64,000 nt of DNA, taken from assembly GCF_034314105.1 (NCBI RefSeq), contig NZ_JAVIWJ010000001.1:1117501-1181500 (forward strand), written 5' to 3'. The stretch comes from Pseudomonas sp. AB6 (GTDB lineage: Bacteria > Pseudomonadota > Gammaproteobacteria > Pseudomonadales > Pseudomonadaceae). The notes under the pieces were generated by a model that was not told where the DNA came from, did not search any database, and was given only the letters and a program-made list of their open reading frames with translations. The position numbers and the translations under genes are program-made. Shown in pieces: positions 37,758-48,557 of the stretch (within the stretch, counting starts at the first letter, position 1; each line of letters opens with the position of its first letter).

Positions 37758-40646
37758 TCAAAACCCTTGATCTCCACTCAGCAACCCGACCAGTCCCTCT
37801 AGCGGCAACGGCTCGCTAAACAAGTACCCTTGATACAAATGACAGCCCAGTTGTTCCAGAAACCGCAACTGCTCGGGTTTTTCCACGCCTTCGGCAATCA
37901 CGACCAAGTTCAAACTTTGCGCCATGGCGACAATGGCACGGATGATTTCGGCGTCGTTGGGGTCGGTCGTGGAGTCACGGACGAAGGACTGGTCAATCTT
38001 CAGCGCGTCTACCGGCAACCGCTTGAGGTAAGTCAGGGACGAATACCCGGTCCCGAAGTCGTCCATGGCAAAGGTGACGCCCATTTTTTTCAGGCGGCGC
38101 ATCTTGGCGATAGTGTCTTCCACATTCTGGATCACGATGCCTTCGGTTATTTCCAACTTCAGCAGTCGTGCAGAAAAGTTGTGGATTCGCAAGCTGCGTT
38201 CTACGCGTTCGACGAAGTCGCTTTGACGAAACTGCCGTGGGCTGATGTTGACGCACATGCTGAAATTCGAATCGATCAGCGCTTTGTGCAATAACTCGCC
38301 GCCCACTTTACAGGCTTCGTCAAGAATCCAGCTGCCCACTTCAAGGATCATCCCGCTGTCTTCCAGCACCCGAATAAATTGCGTTGGTGACATGGAGCCC
38401 ATTTGCGGGTGATGCCAGCGCAGCAATGCCTCCGCGCCAACGATGCGGTTGTCCCTGGCATCTACCTGCGGTTGATAGTGCAAGCTGAACTCACCACGAG
38501 CCAATGCTAGACGCAGGTCGTTTTCCAGGCGTAAACGTTCGCTGGCGGCTTTTTGCATGGTGCTATGAAACAGTTGCGTCGTATTACGGCCCGAGTCTTT
38601 GGCCCGATAAAGCGCAATGTCTGCACGTTTGAGCAGGTCGGCCGGTGTCGAGCCATGATCTGGGATCAGCGCAACGCCGATGCTCGGTGTGACCTGCAGG
38701 CGCTGGCCGTCGAGGAACATCGGTTCGGCGAGCAATTGGCGCAATTTATCGGCCAGACCACGCACTTGATCTGTGACCTCGGCCCGGGAGCCTTTCAAGC
38801 CGCCCAGCAGCACCACGAACTCATCGCCACCCAGTCGCGCAACGGTATCTTCCATGCGCACACTGGCTTCCAGTCGTGCGGTGATGATTTTCAATACGCT
38901 ATCGCCCACGGGATGACCGAGGGAGTCGTTAATGTGCTTGAAGTGATCAAGGTCAAGAAACAGCAAGGCGCCGCGCAGATTTTGACGTTTGAGCACTTCG
39001 ATTTGTTCGCTCAGGCGCTCCATCAGCAGCGCCCGATTAGGCAGGTCGGTGAGGGGGTCGTGATAAGCCAAGTGCTCAATCTGTGCTTGAGCATTCTTCA
39101 ATTGACTGACGTCGCGGGTGGTCATGAGCAGGCACGGGATTTCATTGAGCGTGATCGGTTCCACCGACACCTCAACCGTCAACACCTCTCCTTTTTTATT
39201 GCGGGCGAGCATCTCCCGGTGATGCACCCGGCCGTGCTCGCGCAGATCATTGATGATTAAGCTGCGTTGCGCCTGGTCAGCCCAGATGCCAATTTCAAAG
39301 GCGGTACGGCCCACGACATAGTTACAGTCGTAGCCGGTGAGCCGATAGAAACCGTCATTAACCTCAAGGTAGCGACCTGAATCGCGCTCGGTGATGGTGA
39401 TGGCGTCGGGACTTGAGTGAAATGCTTTGGCAAATTTCTCTTCGCTGGCCTTGAGGGCTGCCTCAGCTCGTTGCTGTTGGGTGACATTGCGCAAGGTGGT
39501 GACGATGCATTGTTGTTGCTCGACTACGATCAAGCGGCTAGAGATGACGCAGGTCAGCAATTCACCGTCTTTGTTTTTTAGCAATACTTCGAAGTTATCC
39601 AGGCCCTTGTCGCGCTTGATTTGATTGTTACGGTCAACGCGCTTTGATGGGTCCGCCCAGAAATGGATGTCCTCTACGTTTCGGCCAATAACTTCATTTG
39701 CGGTCCAACCGAACGTTTGAGTGAAGCTGGGGTTGATCTCAATGAACTGACCGGTATCGAATTGGGTGACACACACCGGATCGGGGCTGGCTTGAAACAG
39801 GCTGGCGAATTTTTCTTCAGAACTGATCAAGCGCTGTTCGCGCTCAACCTGCTCGGTGATATCGAGCAAGATGCCCGCCATGCGCAAAGGTTCACCTTGG
39901 GCATCGCGATGCAAGCGGGCGCGGCTTTCTAGGAAACGTGAGGAGCCGTCCTCCAACTGAATGCGGTAAGTGACCTGATAGCTGCCCGCAGGACCTTCAC
40001 GTAAGCTGCGATACGCCTGACGCATGTTGTCGCGGTCTTCACCGGGAATGCCGTCAAAAAATGAGTCGAATAGTTCATGAAAGGGTTCGGCCGGCATGCC
40101 GTGCAACTCTGCTGAACGAGCCGATCCATATAGCATGCCTGAGGGGATGTGCCAGTCCCAAGTTCCCAGTTGCGCAGAGTTCAACGCCAGGTCCAGGCGC
40201 TCCTGACTTTCCTTGAGTGCCTGTTCAGCGCGCTTGTGTTCGGTAGTGTCGAGAAAGGTACTGAGGACATAAGCACAACCGTCCAGGTCGATTTTCTGGA
40301 CGCAAAGCATGCCGTCGTGCACGCAGCCGTCACGAGCGTTGAATTGAACCTCAAGGCTGACAGGTTTGGGCTCGCCTTCGATCATGCGCAATATCTGCAC
40401 ACGCTGAGCAGGTTCGGTCCACAAACCGATGTCGACGGTGGTGCGGCCCAGAACAGACTTGATTGGCCATCCCAGCGAACTCTCGAAATAGCGATTGGCC
40501 TCGCAAATCAGGCCATCCTCCAAGCGCGTCAAAAGTACGACGTTGGGGCTGAGGTCGTATAGGGTCGCAAAGCGTCGTTCTGATCCGCTGAGCTCAGTCG
40601 ATTGGTTGAGTGCAAGGAAGGGCAAGCTTTCAGCTGTCTTGGGCAT
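37758..40646 (-). CDS. PAS-GGDEF-EAL cyclic-di-GMP protein
   Basis: A 962-aa sensor with four PAS/PAC modules (about residues 25-140, 150-275, 280-400 and 405-525), then GGDEF (GGDEF at 606-610 in 'RLGGDEFVVLLGG') and EAL (EALLRW at 739-744; 'DDFGTGYSSLTYLKRLPVDA'; 'ITEGI'). Both catalytic signatures look intact, so the protein could make and degrade c-di-GMP; in such tandems one activity usually dominates. There are no TM segments, so it is cytosolic. Its start lies inside the end of the lysR gene (17-base overlap). Confidence 0.92.
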   Translation of the reverse strand: MPKTAESLPFLALNQSTELSGSERRFATLYDLSPNVVLLTRLEDGLICEANRYFESSLGWPIKSVLGRTTVDIGLWTEPAQRVQILRMIEGEPKPVSLEVQFNARDGCVHDGMLCVQKIDLDGCAYVLSTFLDTTEHKRAEQALKESQERLDLALNSAQLGTWDWHIPSGMLYGSARSAELHGMPAEPFHELFDSFFDGIPGEDRDNMRQAYRSLREGPAGSYQVTYRIQLEDGSSRFLESRARLHRDAQGEPLRMAGILLDITEQVEREQRLISSEEKFASLFQASPDPVCVTQFDTGQFIEINPSFTQTFGWTANEVIGRNVEDIHFWADPSKRVDRNNQIKRDKGLDNFEVLLKNKDGELLTCVISSRLIVVEQQQCIVTTLRNVTQQQRAEAALKASEEKFAKAFHSSPDAITITERDSGRYLEVNDGFYRLTGYDCNYVVGRTAFEIGIWADQAQRSLIINDLREHGRVHHREMLARNKKGEVLTVEVSVEPITLNEIPCLLMTTRDVSQLKNAQAQIEHLAYHDPLTDLPNRALLMERLSEQIEVLKRQNLRGALLFLDLDHFKHINDSLGHPVGDSVLKIITARLEASVRMEDTVARLGGDEFVVLLGGLKGSRAEVTDQVRGLADKLRQLLAEPMFLDGQRLQVTPSIGVALIPDHGSTPADLLKRADIALYRAKDSGRNTTQLFHSTMQKAASERLRLENDLRLALARGEFSLHYQPQVDARDNRIVGAEALLRWHHPQMGSMSPTQFIRVLEDSGMILEVGSWILDEACKVGGELLHKALIDSNFSMCVNISPRQFRQSDFVERVERSLRIHNFSARLLKLEITEGIVIQNVEDTIAKMRRLKKMGVTFAMDDFGTGYSSLTYLKRLPVDALKIDQSFVRDSTTDPNDAEIIRAIVAMAQSLNLVVIAEGVEKPEQLRFLEQLGCHLYQGYLFSEPLPLEGLVGLLSGDQGF

Positions 40647-41586
40647 CGTTCAACAAACCTTGAGGCGCTGCGAGCAAGTGGGCCCCTTCAGCCCGGTGGA
40701 GGCTGGCGGCAGGGGGAATGATTTGTGCGTCCAACAACGCCATGAATGCCCTGGCAGCGTTGGATAATGTTCGCTCGGTGTGCACGATATAGCCTAGCTG
40801 GCGCGTCAGTTGTATACCTGGTAAAGCAATACGCGCCACCTGATTGTCGAGCATGGTACGGGGCAGCACACTCCAGGCCAAACCGATGGAGACCATCATC
40901 TTGATGGTCTCCATATAGTTGGTGCTCATGGCAATATTCGGTTTCAATCCCTGAGCTTCGCACAACCGGCTGACAATGTGGTGGGTGAAGGTGTTTTCCC
41001 CCGGGAATACTGCCGGATAGCGCGCGACGTCGGTCAAACTGATAGGGCTATTGTTGACCAGCGGGTGCTCCGGGGCGGCCACGAAATCCAGTGGGTCATC
41101 CCAGACCAGTACAGCCTTTATCAACGCATGGGGCTGCGGCGCCAAGGTAATGACCGCCAGCTCAGCGCGGCCATGGAGGATTTCGTCATAGGCCACTTCC
41201 GAGTCGAGAAACTGGATGTCCAGCGCAACCTCGGGATAGCGGCGGGTGTATTCGCGCAATAGTGGCGGCAGACGGTGCAGTCCAATGTGGTGGCTGGTGG
41301 CTAATGTCAGGCGCCCGCTAACTTCACCGGTCAGGTTGGTCAACGCTCGGCGGGTATCGTCCAGCACGCTAAGAATTTGATAGGCCCTTGGCAGCAGCGC
41401 CCGGCCGGCCTCAGTCAAACTTACTTCCCGGCCTAATCGGTCGAACAGCCTGACGTTAAGTTGCTGCTCCAAGCCGGCAATGCGCTTGCTGATAGCGGGC
41501 TGGGTGAGGTGCAAGCGCTCGCCTGCCGAAGAGAAACCACCGGTCTCGGCAATCGCGATAAACGCATTAAGGTTGGCCAAATCCAT
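40630..41586 (-). CDS. LysR-family regulator divergent from leuC
   Basis: A 318-aa LysR regulator. The N-terminal HTH 'FIAIAETGGFSSAGERLHLT' with 'QPAISKRIAGLEQQLNVRLF' is followed by the effector domain ('LTLATSHHIGLHRLPPLLRE'). ATG 41586 is the family start; an ATG 10 codons earlier is unconserved. The divergent position next to leuC, also found in P. aeruginosa, suggests control of leucine biosynthesis. Its last 17 bases overlap the GGDEF-EAL gene, which may couple the two. Confidence 0.9.
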   Translation of the reverse strand: MDLANLNAFIAIAETGGFSSAGERLHLTQPAISKRIAGLEQQLNVRLFDRLGREVSLTEAGRALLPRAYQILSVLDDTRRALTNLTGEVSGRLTLATSHHIGLHRLPPLLREYTRRYPEVALDIQFLDSEVAYDEILHGRAELAVITLAPQPHALIKAVLVWDDPLDFVAAPEHPLVNNSPISLTDVARYPAVFPGENTFTHHIVSRLCEAQGLKPNIAMSTNYMETIKMMVSIGLAWSVLPRTMLDNQVARIALPGIQLTRQLGYIVHTERTLSNAARAFMALLDAQIIPPAASLHRAEGAHLLAAPQGLLNDAQDS

Positions 41587-41749
41587 GGATCTATTCCAGT
41601 AAGTTATCCAAAGCATAAAAAATATGAATTTGAGTTATTTAATCATACCTCATAGGATTCACCCCACAAGCCATAGGTCATTGTGTTGAGCGATTAAAAA
41701 TCGGCGCGCGGTGATTGGCATAGATAGACCGCTGATGAGGAAACGTCTG

Positions 41750-43174
41750 ATGGCCGGCAAAACGCTCTACGACAAGCTTTGGGAGTCGCACGTGGTTAAA
41801 CAGCGCGATGATGGTTCCGCGCTGATTTATATCGACCGTCACATCATTCATGAGGTGACCTCGCCGCAAGCCTTTGAAGGGTTGCGACTGGCCAAGCGCG
41901 CACCTTGGCGGATCGACGCCAACATCGCCACCGTAGACCACAACGTGCCGACCACTCCGGACCGCTTGGGCGGGATCGAAGCCATCGTCGACCAAGTGTC
42001 GCGCCTGCAAGTCCAGACCCTGGATGACAACTGCGACGAATATGGCATTACCGAATTCAAGATGAATGATCCACGTCAGGGTATCGTTCATGTGATCGGT
42101 CCCGAGCAGGGTGCGACCTTGCCAGGCATGACCGTGGTCTGCGGCGATTCGCACACCTCCACGCACGGTGCGTTTGGAGCCTTGGCTCACGGTATTGGCA
42201 CATCGGAGGTTGAGCACGTGCTCGCCACCCAATGCCTGGTCGCCAAGAAAATGAAAAATATGTTGGTCTCGGTCGAAGGCAAGCTGCCGTTTGGCGTCAC
42301 GGCCAAAGACATCGTGCTGGCGATCATCGGCAAGATCGGCACCGCAGGCGGCAATGGCCATGCCATTGAATTTGCCGGTAGCGCCATCCGCGACTTGTCG
42401 GTTGAAGGCCGCATGACCATCTGCAACATGTCCATCGAAGCCGGCGCCCGGGTGGGCCTGGTCGCCGCCGATGAGAAAACGGTGGCTTACGTTAAAGGTC
42501 GTCCATTTGCCCCGAAAGGCGCGGAATGGGACATGGCGGTACATGCCTGGAAAGACTTGGTGTCCGACACGGATGCAACATTCGATACCGTGGTTAAACT
42601 TGACGCTACCCAGATCAAGCCACAAGTCAGCTGGGGCACATCCCCGGAAATGGTCTTGGCGGTGGATCAAAACGTGCCTGACCCGGCTCAAGAAGCTGAT
42701 TTGGTCAAACGCGGCTCCATTGAGCGTGCTCTGAAATACATGGGTTTGAAAGCCAATCAGGCGATCACCGATATCCAATTGGATCGGGTGTTCATCGGTT
42801 CTTGCACCAACTCGCGAATCGAAGACTTGCGCGCGGCAGCCGACATCGCCAAGGGCAACAAAGTCGCCTCGACTATCAAGCAAGCGATCGTGGTGCCGGG
42901 TTCGGGTTTGGTCAAAGCGCAGGCTGAGAAAGAAGGGCTGGACAAGATCTTCATCGAAGCCGGTTTTGAGTGGCGTGAACCGGGCTGTTCCATGTGCCTG
43001 GCGATGAACCCGGACCGTTTGGAATCCGGCGAGCATTGCGCGTCCACCTCCAACCGTAACTTCGAAGGCCGTCAAGGCGCGGGCGGTCGTACTCACTTGG
43101 TCAGCCCGGCCATGGCGGCAGCGGCGGCTATTAACGGTCGATTTGTCGACGTTCGCAACTTGATCCAACACTGA
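41750..43174 (+). CDS. leuC: 3-isopropylmalate dehydratase large subunit
   Basis: This subunit isomerises 2- to 3-isopropylmalate in leucine synthesis (474 aa). 4Fe-4S cluster ligands are C352 ('[13 protein letters not shown]'), C413 and C416 ('[15 protein letters not shown]'). '[20 protein letters not shown]' holds active-site residues. ATG 41750 ([11 protein letters not shown]) is the family start. An AT-rich gap of 163 bases separates it from lysR. leuD follows after 10 bases. A long antisense frame covers the gene but is only its shadow. Confidence 0.97.
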   Translation: MAGKTLYDKLWESHVVKQRDDGSALIYIDRHIIHEVTSPQAFEGLRLAKRAPWRIDANIATVDHNVPTTPDRLGGIEAIVDQVSRLQVQTLDDNCDEYGITEFKMNDPRQGIVHVIGPEQGATLPGMTVVCGDSHTSTHGAFGALAHGIGTSEVEHVLATQCLVAKKMKNMLVSVEGKLPFGVTAKDIVLAIIGKIGTAGGNGHAIEFAGSAIRDLSVEGRMTICNMSIEAGARVGLVAADEKTVAYVKGRPFAPKGAEWDMAVHAWKDLVSDTDATFDTVVKLDATQIKPQVSWGTSPEMVLAVDQNVPDPAQEADLVKRGSIERALKYMGLKANQAITDIQLDRVFIGSCTNSRIEDLRAAADIAKGNKVASTIKQAIVVPGSGLVKAQAEKEGLDKIFIEAGFEWREPGCSMCLAMNPDRLESGEHCASTSNRNFEGRQGAGGRTHLVSPAMAAAAAINGRFVDVRNLIQH

Positions 43175-43184
43175 GGAGCCCAGC

Positions 43185-43826
43185 ATGAAAGCATTTACTC
43201 AGCACACCGGCCTTGTCGCTCCGCTGGATCGCGCCAACGTTGACACCGATCAGATCATTCCAAAGCAGTTTTTGAAGTCGATTAGGCGCACCGGTTTTGG
43301 CCCGAACCTGTTTGATGAATGGCGTTATCTGGACATCGGGCAGCCTTACCAAGACAACTCCAAGCGCCCGCTGAACAACGACTTCGTGCTCAACCACGAA
43401 CGTTATCAAGGGGCGAGCGTATTGCTCGCCCGTGAAAATTTCGGCTGCGGCTCCAGCCGTGAGCACGCGCCGTGGGCGTTGGAAGAATATGGTTTTTGCA
43501 GCGTTATCGCGCCGAGCTATGCCGACATCTTCTTCAATAACAGCTTCAAGAATGGCTTGTTGCCCATCATCCTTAGCGATGCCGAAGTCGATGAGCTGTT
43601 CGAGCAAGTCGAAGCCAATCCGGGTTATCAGCTAAGCATTGATTTGGCAGCGCAGACGGTGACCCGTCCAGACGGTAAAGTGTTGCGCTTTGAAGTCGAC
43701 GCGTTCCGCAAGCATTGCTTACTCAACGGTTTGGATGACATCGGCTTGACCTTGATGGACGCCGATGCGATTGCCAGTTTTGAAGGTAAGCACCGGGTTA
43801 GCCAGCCCTGGTTGTTTCGCGACTGA
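43185..43826 (+). CDS. leuD: 3-isopropylmalate dehydratase small subunit
   Basis: A 213-aa swivelling domain partner of LeuC. '[20 protein letters not shown]' and '[20 protein letters not shown]' are typical. The ribosome site gaggag precedes ATG 43185. The genome order leuC-leuD-leuB is the Pseudomonas arrangement; the methyltransferase gene found between leuD and leuB in P. aeruginosa is absent here. Confidence 0.97.
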   Translation: MKAFTQHTGLVAPLDRANVDTDQIIPKQFLKSIRRTGFGPNLFDEWRYLDIGQPYQDNSKRPLNNDFVLNHERYQGASVLLARENFGCGSSREHAPWALEEYGFCSVIAPSYADIFFNNSFKNGLLPIILSDAEVDELFEQVEANPGYQLSIDLAAQTVTRPDGKVLRFEVDAFRKHCLLNGLDDIGLTLMDADAIASFEGKHRVSQPWLFRD

Positions 43827-43909
43827 ATTGACACATCCCCTGTAAGAGCTGCCTAAGGCAGCTTCTGCAGGAGGTCTGGTTCTATCTTATTTAAAGAATT
43901 GAGGAAACC

Positions 43910-44992
43910 ATGAGCAAGCAGATTCTGATTCTTCCGGGTGATGGCATCGGTCCTGAAATAATGGCTGAAGCGGTCAAGGTGCTGGAACTGGCCAATGATA
44001 AATATCAGCTGGGATTTGAACTCAGTCACGATCTGATTGGTGGTTCGGCCATTGATAGGCATGGCGTGCCATTGGCTGATGAGACCCTGGCCCGTGCACA
44101 GGCGGCTGATGCCGTATTGCTTGGTGCTGTGGGTGGACCGAAATGGGACAAACTGGATCGTTCGATTCGCCCGGAAAAAGGCCTGTTGAAGATCCGGTCG
44201 GAACTGAAGCTGTTCGCTAACCTGCGTCCGGCCATTTTATACCCACAATTGGCTGATGCCTCGACCCTGAGGCCAGAAGTGGTGTCGGGGCTGAATATTC
44301 TCATCGTTCGCGAACTGACCGGTGGTATCTATTTCGGAGCCCCACGCGGCATCCGAACGCTCGATAATGGCGAGCGCGAAGGCTTCAACACGCTGCCATA
44401 CAGCGAGAGCGAAATCCGTCGCATCGCCCGTGTCGGTTTTGACATGGCACGCTTGCGCAGTAAGAAACTGTGCTCGGTCGACAAAGCCAACGTACTTGAA
44501 GCCAGCCAGCTGTGGCGCGAAGTGGTCGAAGAGGTAGCGAAGGATTATCCGGACATAGAGTTAAGCCACATGTACGTCGATAACGCCGCCATGCAGTTGG
44601 TCAAGGCGCCGAAACAGTTTGATGTGATCGTCACCGAAAATATGTTTGGCGATATCTTGTCCGATCAGGCGTCAATGCTAACAGGCTCGATCGGCATGCT
44701 GCCCTCGGCGTCGCTGGACATCAACAATAAGGGTATGTATGAGCCATGCCACGGTTCGGCGCCAGACATCGCCGGGCAGGGCATTGCCAATCCATTGGCA
44801 ACGATTTTGTCGGTATCGATGATGTTGCGATATAGCTTTAATCTGATCGAGGTGGCCGATGCCATCGAAAAGGCAGTGAGTCTGGTTTTGGATCAAGGTT
44901 TGCGTACCGGTGACATCTGGTCTGTGGGCAACGCCAAAGTCCGAACAGAGGAAATGGGCGATGCAGTAGTCGCCGCGCTGTGGAATCTGTAA
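43910..44992 (+). CDS. leuB: 3-isopropylmalate dehydrogenase
   Basis: This enzyme oxidatively decarboxylates 3-isopropylmalate to 2-oxoisocaproate with NAD (360 aa). '[20 protein letters not shown]', '[11 protein letters not shown]', the substrate arginines in '[20 protein letters not shown]' and '[20 protein letters not shown]' followed by the Mg-binding '[20 protein letters not shown]' are all present. A ribosome site (gagga) precedes the ATG. A small hairpin lies in the 83-base gap after leuD. Confidence 0.97.
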   Translation: MSKQILILPGDGIGPEIMAEAVKVLELANDKYQLGFELSHDLIGGSAIDRHGVPLADETLARAQAADAVLLGAVGGPKWDKLDRSIRPEKGLLKIRSELKLFANLRPAILYPQLADASTLRPEVVSGLNILIVRELTGGIYFGAPRGIRTLDNGEREGFNTLPYSESEIRRIARVGFDMARLRSKKLCSVDKANVLEASQLWREVVEEVAKDYPDIELSHMYVDNAAMQLVKAPKQFDVIVTENMFGDILSDQASMLTGSIGMLPSASLDINNKGMYEPCHGSAPDIAGQGIANPLATILSVSMMLRYSFNLIEVADAIEKAVSLVLDQGLRTGDIWSVGNAKVRTEEMGDAVVAALWNL

Positions 44993-45061
44993 TCTCTCGG
45001 GCCCGCTGCCTCCGAAGTCGTTAGAGGTAGCGCCCCACTTTTTGTTAAGGGTGTAGTTGCG

Positions 45062-46174
45062 ATGAAACGTGTAGGTCTGATCGGTTGGCGCGGTATGGTC
45101 GGTTCCGTGCTCATGCAGCGGATGCTGGAAGAGCAGGATTTTGATCTCATCGAGCCAGTGTTCTTTTCCACGTCCAACGTGGGTGGCCAAGGCCCGGCTG
45201 TAGGTAAGGATACTGCACCGCTGAAAGATGCTTACAGCATCGACGAACTCAAAACCCTTGATGTGGTTCTGACCTGTCAGGGTGGCGACTACACCAATGA
45301 AGTATTCCCCAAGCTGCGTGAAGCGGGCTGGAAGGGTTACTGGATTGATGCCGCGTCGAGCCTGCGTATGCAGGATGACGCAGTGATTGTGCTGGACCCG
45401 GTCAACCGCCGGGTTATTGATCAGCAGCTGGATGCAGGCACCAAGAATTACATCGGCGGTAATTGCACTGTCAGCTTGATGCTCATGGGCTTGGGTGGTT
45501 TGTTCGAAGCCGGTCTGGTTGAGTGGATGAACGTCATGACTTATCAGGCGGCCTCTGGGGCTGGCGCGCAGAACATGCGTGAACTGATCAAGCAAATGGG
45601 TGCTGCCCACGCCTCGGTGGCGGAAGAGCTCGCGAATCCTGCCAGCGCAATCCTCGACATCGACCGCAAGGTGGCTGAAGCCATGCGCAGCGAAGGATTC
45701 CCCACGGAAAACTTCGGTGTACCCTTGGCAGGCAGCTTAATCCCTTGGATTGACAAGGAATTGCCAAACGGTCAGAGCCGCGAAGAATGGAAAGGCCAGG
45801 CTGAGACCAACAAGATTCTGGGTCGCTTCAAGAGCCCAATTCCGGTGGATGGTATCTGCGTGCGCATCGGCGCCATGCGCTGCCACAGCCAGGCGCTAAC
45901 CATCAAGCTGAACAAAGACGTACCGATTGCCGACATCGAAGGTATGATCAGCCAGCACAATCCATGGGTGAAACTGGTGCCAAACCACCGGGAGGCCAGT
46001 ATTCAAGACCTGAGCCCTACGGCGGTAACCGGCACCATGAGCATTCCAGTAGGGCGTTTGCGCAAGCTGAACATGGGCTCGCAATACTTGGGCGCGTTTA
46101 CTGTTGGCGATCAGTTGCTATGGGGTGCAGCCGAACCGCTGCGTCGCATGCTGCGGATTTTGCTGGAGCGTTGA
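45062..46174 (+). CDS. asd: Aspartate-semialdehyde dehydrogenase
   Basis: This enzyme makes aspartate semialdehyde for Lys, Met, Thr and peptidoglycan synthesis (370 aa). The NADP site '[20 protein letters not shown]', the catalytic Cys135 in '[19 protein letters not shown]' and the active-site His in '[20 protein letters not shown]' mark the Gram-negative proteobacterial type. It follows leuB by 69 bases. Confidence 0.97.
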   Translation: MKRVGLIGWRGMVGSVLMQRMLEEQDFDLIEPVFFSTSNVGGQGPAVGKDTAPLKDAYSIDELKTLDVVLTCQGGDYTNEVFPKLREAGWKGYWIDAASSLRMQDDAVIVLDPVNRRVIDQQLDAGTKNYIGGNCTVSLMLMGLGGLFEAGLVEWMNVMTYQAASGAGAQNMRELIKQMGAAHASVAEELANPASAILDIDRKVAEAMRSEGFPTENFGVPLAGSLIPWIDKELPNGQSREEWKGQAETNKILGRFKSPIPVDGICVRIGAMRCHSQALTIKLNKDVPIADIEGMISQHNPWVKLVPNHREASIQDLSPTAVTGTMSIPVGRLRKLNMGSQYLGAFTVGDQLLWGAAEPLRRMLRILLER

Positions 46175-46222
46175 TTCAGAAGATTGAGCATGCCTGAAAC
46201 GTCCGCGGCGGGCTTCCTGAAT

Positions 46223-47377
46223 TCATTCGGGAAGCCGTTGGGTCACGCTGCTGTCATCGCCACCCACGCCACGCCATCGTTGTCCCAGCGCTATACCGGG
46301 CAGTTCGATATACCGATGGGTCAAGGTTGATATTCCCAACACTGCAATCAGCTCAACGACGATCATTACGTTATCCAGCAAGGCACTGCCGGTGCTGACG
46401 TACCGTGTCGTGGCGCCCGGTAGCTCAACCATTAACGCCAATCCTGTGATTTTAGCGACCATCATCACAAAGACAGTGGTCACGAAAATCACTGCAGCGT
46501 GGGTCATGTAGATCGAAAACCAGCGCTCTCCAAGCCATACCAATAGACGCCCGCGCAGCAGTAACGATATCGCACCTGCCTCAAACGCAAAGACCCCGAC
46601 CGCCACACAGAACAGTATCGCCAGCGCGGCGTCCTGTGGTGTTTCGCTGCGCGTCATGACGGCATAGATGAGCCCAAGAATCATCACTTCCGACACGCTA
46701 CCCGATAACAGACCCTGGCGCAGATGGCGCCAGTGCATGTAGATCCGATAAACGATCCCGCCCGCGAAGAAACAACCCACACCGCGTAACACGTTGTCCG
46801 CCAGCGGCGTATTGCCCAGATACAGGGCCGCTAAGGCCAACGCAGACAGCGCGCCAAAGGCCATGGTCGATCGTTGCCGCAGTATCAGCGCGGTCACGCC
46901 AAACAACAGATAAACGTAATACTCGACGCTGACTATCCATGAGGGATAGTTGAACGACAAGGCGTTGAACCCCGACCACCACGCTTGAATCAGCAGCAGG
47001 TTCGGCACTATCTCGCCCACGGACCGGTCCCCTGTAAAACTAAGGTTATTCAGGGTAATACCCCGGCGCTCAAGGATCAGTTTGAGGCATTCGAAACCGA
47101 CAAAGACCAACAGCATAAACAGGTGGAGCGGATACACACGGCAGGTACGCGAAATCATGAACTGACGCAATTGCGGCGTCGAACCCAACGAATGGGCATA
47201 GCGCTGGTACAAGACAAAACCGCTCAACGCGAAAAAGAATTCGACGAGGTAATTGGCATGCTTGAAAAACGATTCTTCAGTGATGCTTTGCAACACATGT
47301 GAATGGTGAACAACCACGGCTAACGCAAACAGGCCACGAAGACTGTTCAATGCTTGAAATCGCTTCATTGCGCTCAT
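46223..47377 (-). CDS. Acyltransferase-3 (OafA-like) membrane protein
   Basis: A 384-aa membrane acyltransferase with about ten TM segments. 'FQALNSLRGLFALAVVVHHS' carries the catalytic-His region (R-x10-H type), and 'FFFALSGFVLYQRY' follows, the family pattern. It transfers an acyl (often acetyl) group to a surface or exported sugar. It is convergent with asd and divergent from dgoK, and has no glycan genes around it, so the acceptor is unknown. The start may be ATG 47377 or, three codons later, 47368. Confidence 0.88.
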   Translation of the reverse strand: MSAMKRFQALNSLRGLFALAVVVHHSHVLQSITEESFFKHANYLVEFFFALSGFVLYQRYAHSLGSTPQLRQFMISRTCRVYPLHLFMLLVFVGFECLKLILERRGITLNNLSFTGDRSVGEIVPNLLLIQAWWSGFNALSFNYPSWIVSVEYYVYLLFGVTALILRQRSTMAFGALSALALAALYLGNTPLADNVLRGVGCFFAGGIVYRIYMHWRHLRQGLLSGSVSEVMILGLIYAVMTRSETPQDAALAILFCVAVGVFAFEAGAISLLLRGRLLVWLGERWFSIYMTHAAVIFVTTVFVMMVAKITGLALMVELPGATTRYVSTGSALLDNVMIVVELIAVLGISTLTHRYIELPGIALGQRWRGVGGDDSSVTQRLPE

Positions 47378-47440
47378 CCCTGGAAGTAGCCTGACCGTTT
47401 AAGTAATGCCAGAGTAGAACAACTATCATCTTTACGTTTT

Positions 47441-47459
47441 TATCCCTATATATGGGATA
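47441..47459. promoter_or_regulatory. Inverted repeat in dgo promoter region
   Basis: TATCCC-tatatat-GGGATA is a perfect 6-bp inverted repeat with a 7-base spacer, about 100 bases before dgoK. It could be an IclR-type operator for the galactonate operon. The acyltransferase promoter region also lies here, so assignment is open. Confidence 0.4.
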
Positions 47460-47554
47460 TGAATTTACATATTGAGATAGATGTTGATTCGGGCTTATAG
47501 TCAACCTCGCCACAAGAATGACTACTTCATATCCGAACAATAAAAGGTGAAGCG

Positions 47555-48556
47555 ATGCTGGCGCAATTAATCGCGCTCGACTGGGGAACGACTTCCCTTC
47601 GTGCTTATAGACTTGGCGAATACGGCCAAGTTCTAGACCAGCGCTCTCTGAGCGCAGGCATTATGCAGTTGCCCACCACACCAAGATTGATCGCTGGCGT
47701 GATCTGTACCAATGGATTTGAATTAGCGTTCGACGAGGCGTGTGGCGACTGGCTCGACGCACAGCCGGGGATTCCGGTTATTGCCTGCGGCATGGTCGGT
47801 AGTGCTCAAGGTTGGCGCGAAGCGGTGTACCGCGAAACGCCAGCGGATCTCGCTGCCCTAAGCGCTGCACTGCAAACAGTGCGCAGCGTGCGCGGAGTTG
47901 ACGTCCACATTGTCCCTGGCGTGTTGCAACGGTCGACGTTGCCCAACGTGATGCGCGGCGAAGAAACTCAAGTCCTAGGCGTTCTCGCCAGCTTGACCGC
48001 TGGCACCCCAGAGCATTCCTGGTTGATCGGCTTACCAGGCAGCCATTCCAAATGGGTTCAGGTGGCTGACGGTTGTATCGTGCACTTCGATACATTCATG
48101 ACCGGTGAGGTATATGCCGCGCTCAGCGCCCACACCATCCTCGGTCGTACTATGCGTATCAGTGAAATTTTCGACGAGGCCGCATTTGATCGAGGCGTTG
48201 CGGTTGCGTTGTCAAAAGATGGCGCCGCTGGACCGCTGTCGACCATATTCAGTTGCCGAACCTTGGGGTTAACCGGTGAACTAAGTGCCGACGCTCAGCC
48301 GGACTACCTGTCCGGGCTGTTGATTGGTCATGAACTGGTCGCGCTGGCCGCCTTAAAGCAGCAACGCCAAGCTCCAGATAAACGTCTTCCCCCCATCATC
48401 CTGATCGGCAATGCCCAGCTCTGCGTGCGCTACTCTCGTGCGCTGGCTGCCTGCGGTTTCGCTCAGGTGACCTTGGCCGAACAGGCCACCGAACGCGGTT
48501 TGTGGCAGTTGGCGGTGCAGGCCAACTTGCTCAAATCCACTCTTGCAGAGGTCTGA
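47555..48556 (+). CDS. dgoK: 2-dehydro-3-deoxygalactonokinase
   Basis: This kinase phosphorylates 2-oxo-3-deoxygalactonate to the 6-phosphate (333 aa). 'LIALDWGTTSLRAYRLGEYG' is the sugar-kinase phosphate loop, and 'WLIGLPGSHSKWVQVADGCI' with 'FDTFMTGEVYAAL' are typical of DgoK. It is the first gene of the dgo operon (dgoK-dgoA-dgoD). Ribosome site aggtga before ATG. Confidence 0.93.
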   Translation: MLAQLIALDWGTTSLRAYRLGEYGQVLDQRSLSAGIMQLPTTPRLIAGVICTNGFELAFDEACGDWLDAQPGIPVIACGMVGSAQGWREAVYRETPADLAALSAALQTVRSVRGVDVHIVPGVLQRSTLPNVMRGEETQVLGVLASLTAGTPEHSWLIGLPGSHSKWVQVADGCIVHFDTFMTGEVYAALSAHTILGRTMRISEIFDEAAFDRGVAVALSKDGAAGPLSTIFSCRTLGLTGELSADAQPDYLSGLLIGHELVALAALKQQRQAPDKRLPPIILIGNAQLCVRYSRALAACGFAQVTLAEQATERGLWQLAVQANLLKSTLAEV

Positions 48557-48557
48557 C

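Noticed and set aside
41678..43186. A 502-codon frame antisense to leuC
   Set aside because: It is the complement of an obvious leuC gene in a GC-rich genome, has no ribosome site and no family likeness.
43846..43863. agctgcctaaggcagct hairpin between leuD and leuB
   Set aside because: No T run and both genes belong to one pathway; likely an mRNA hairpin without clear function.
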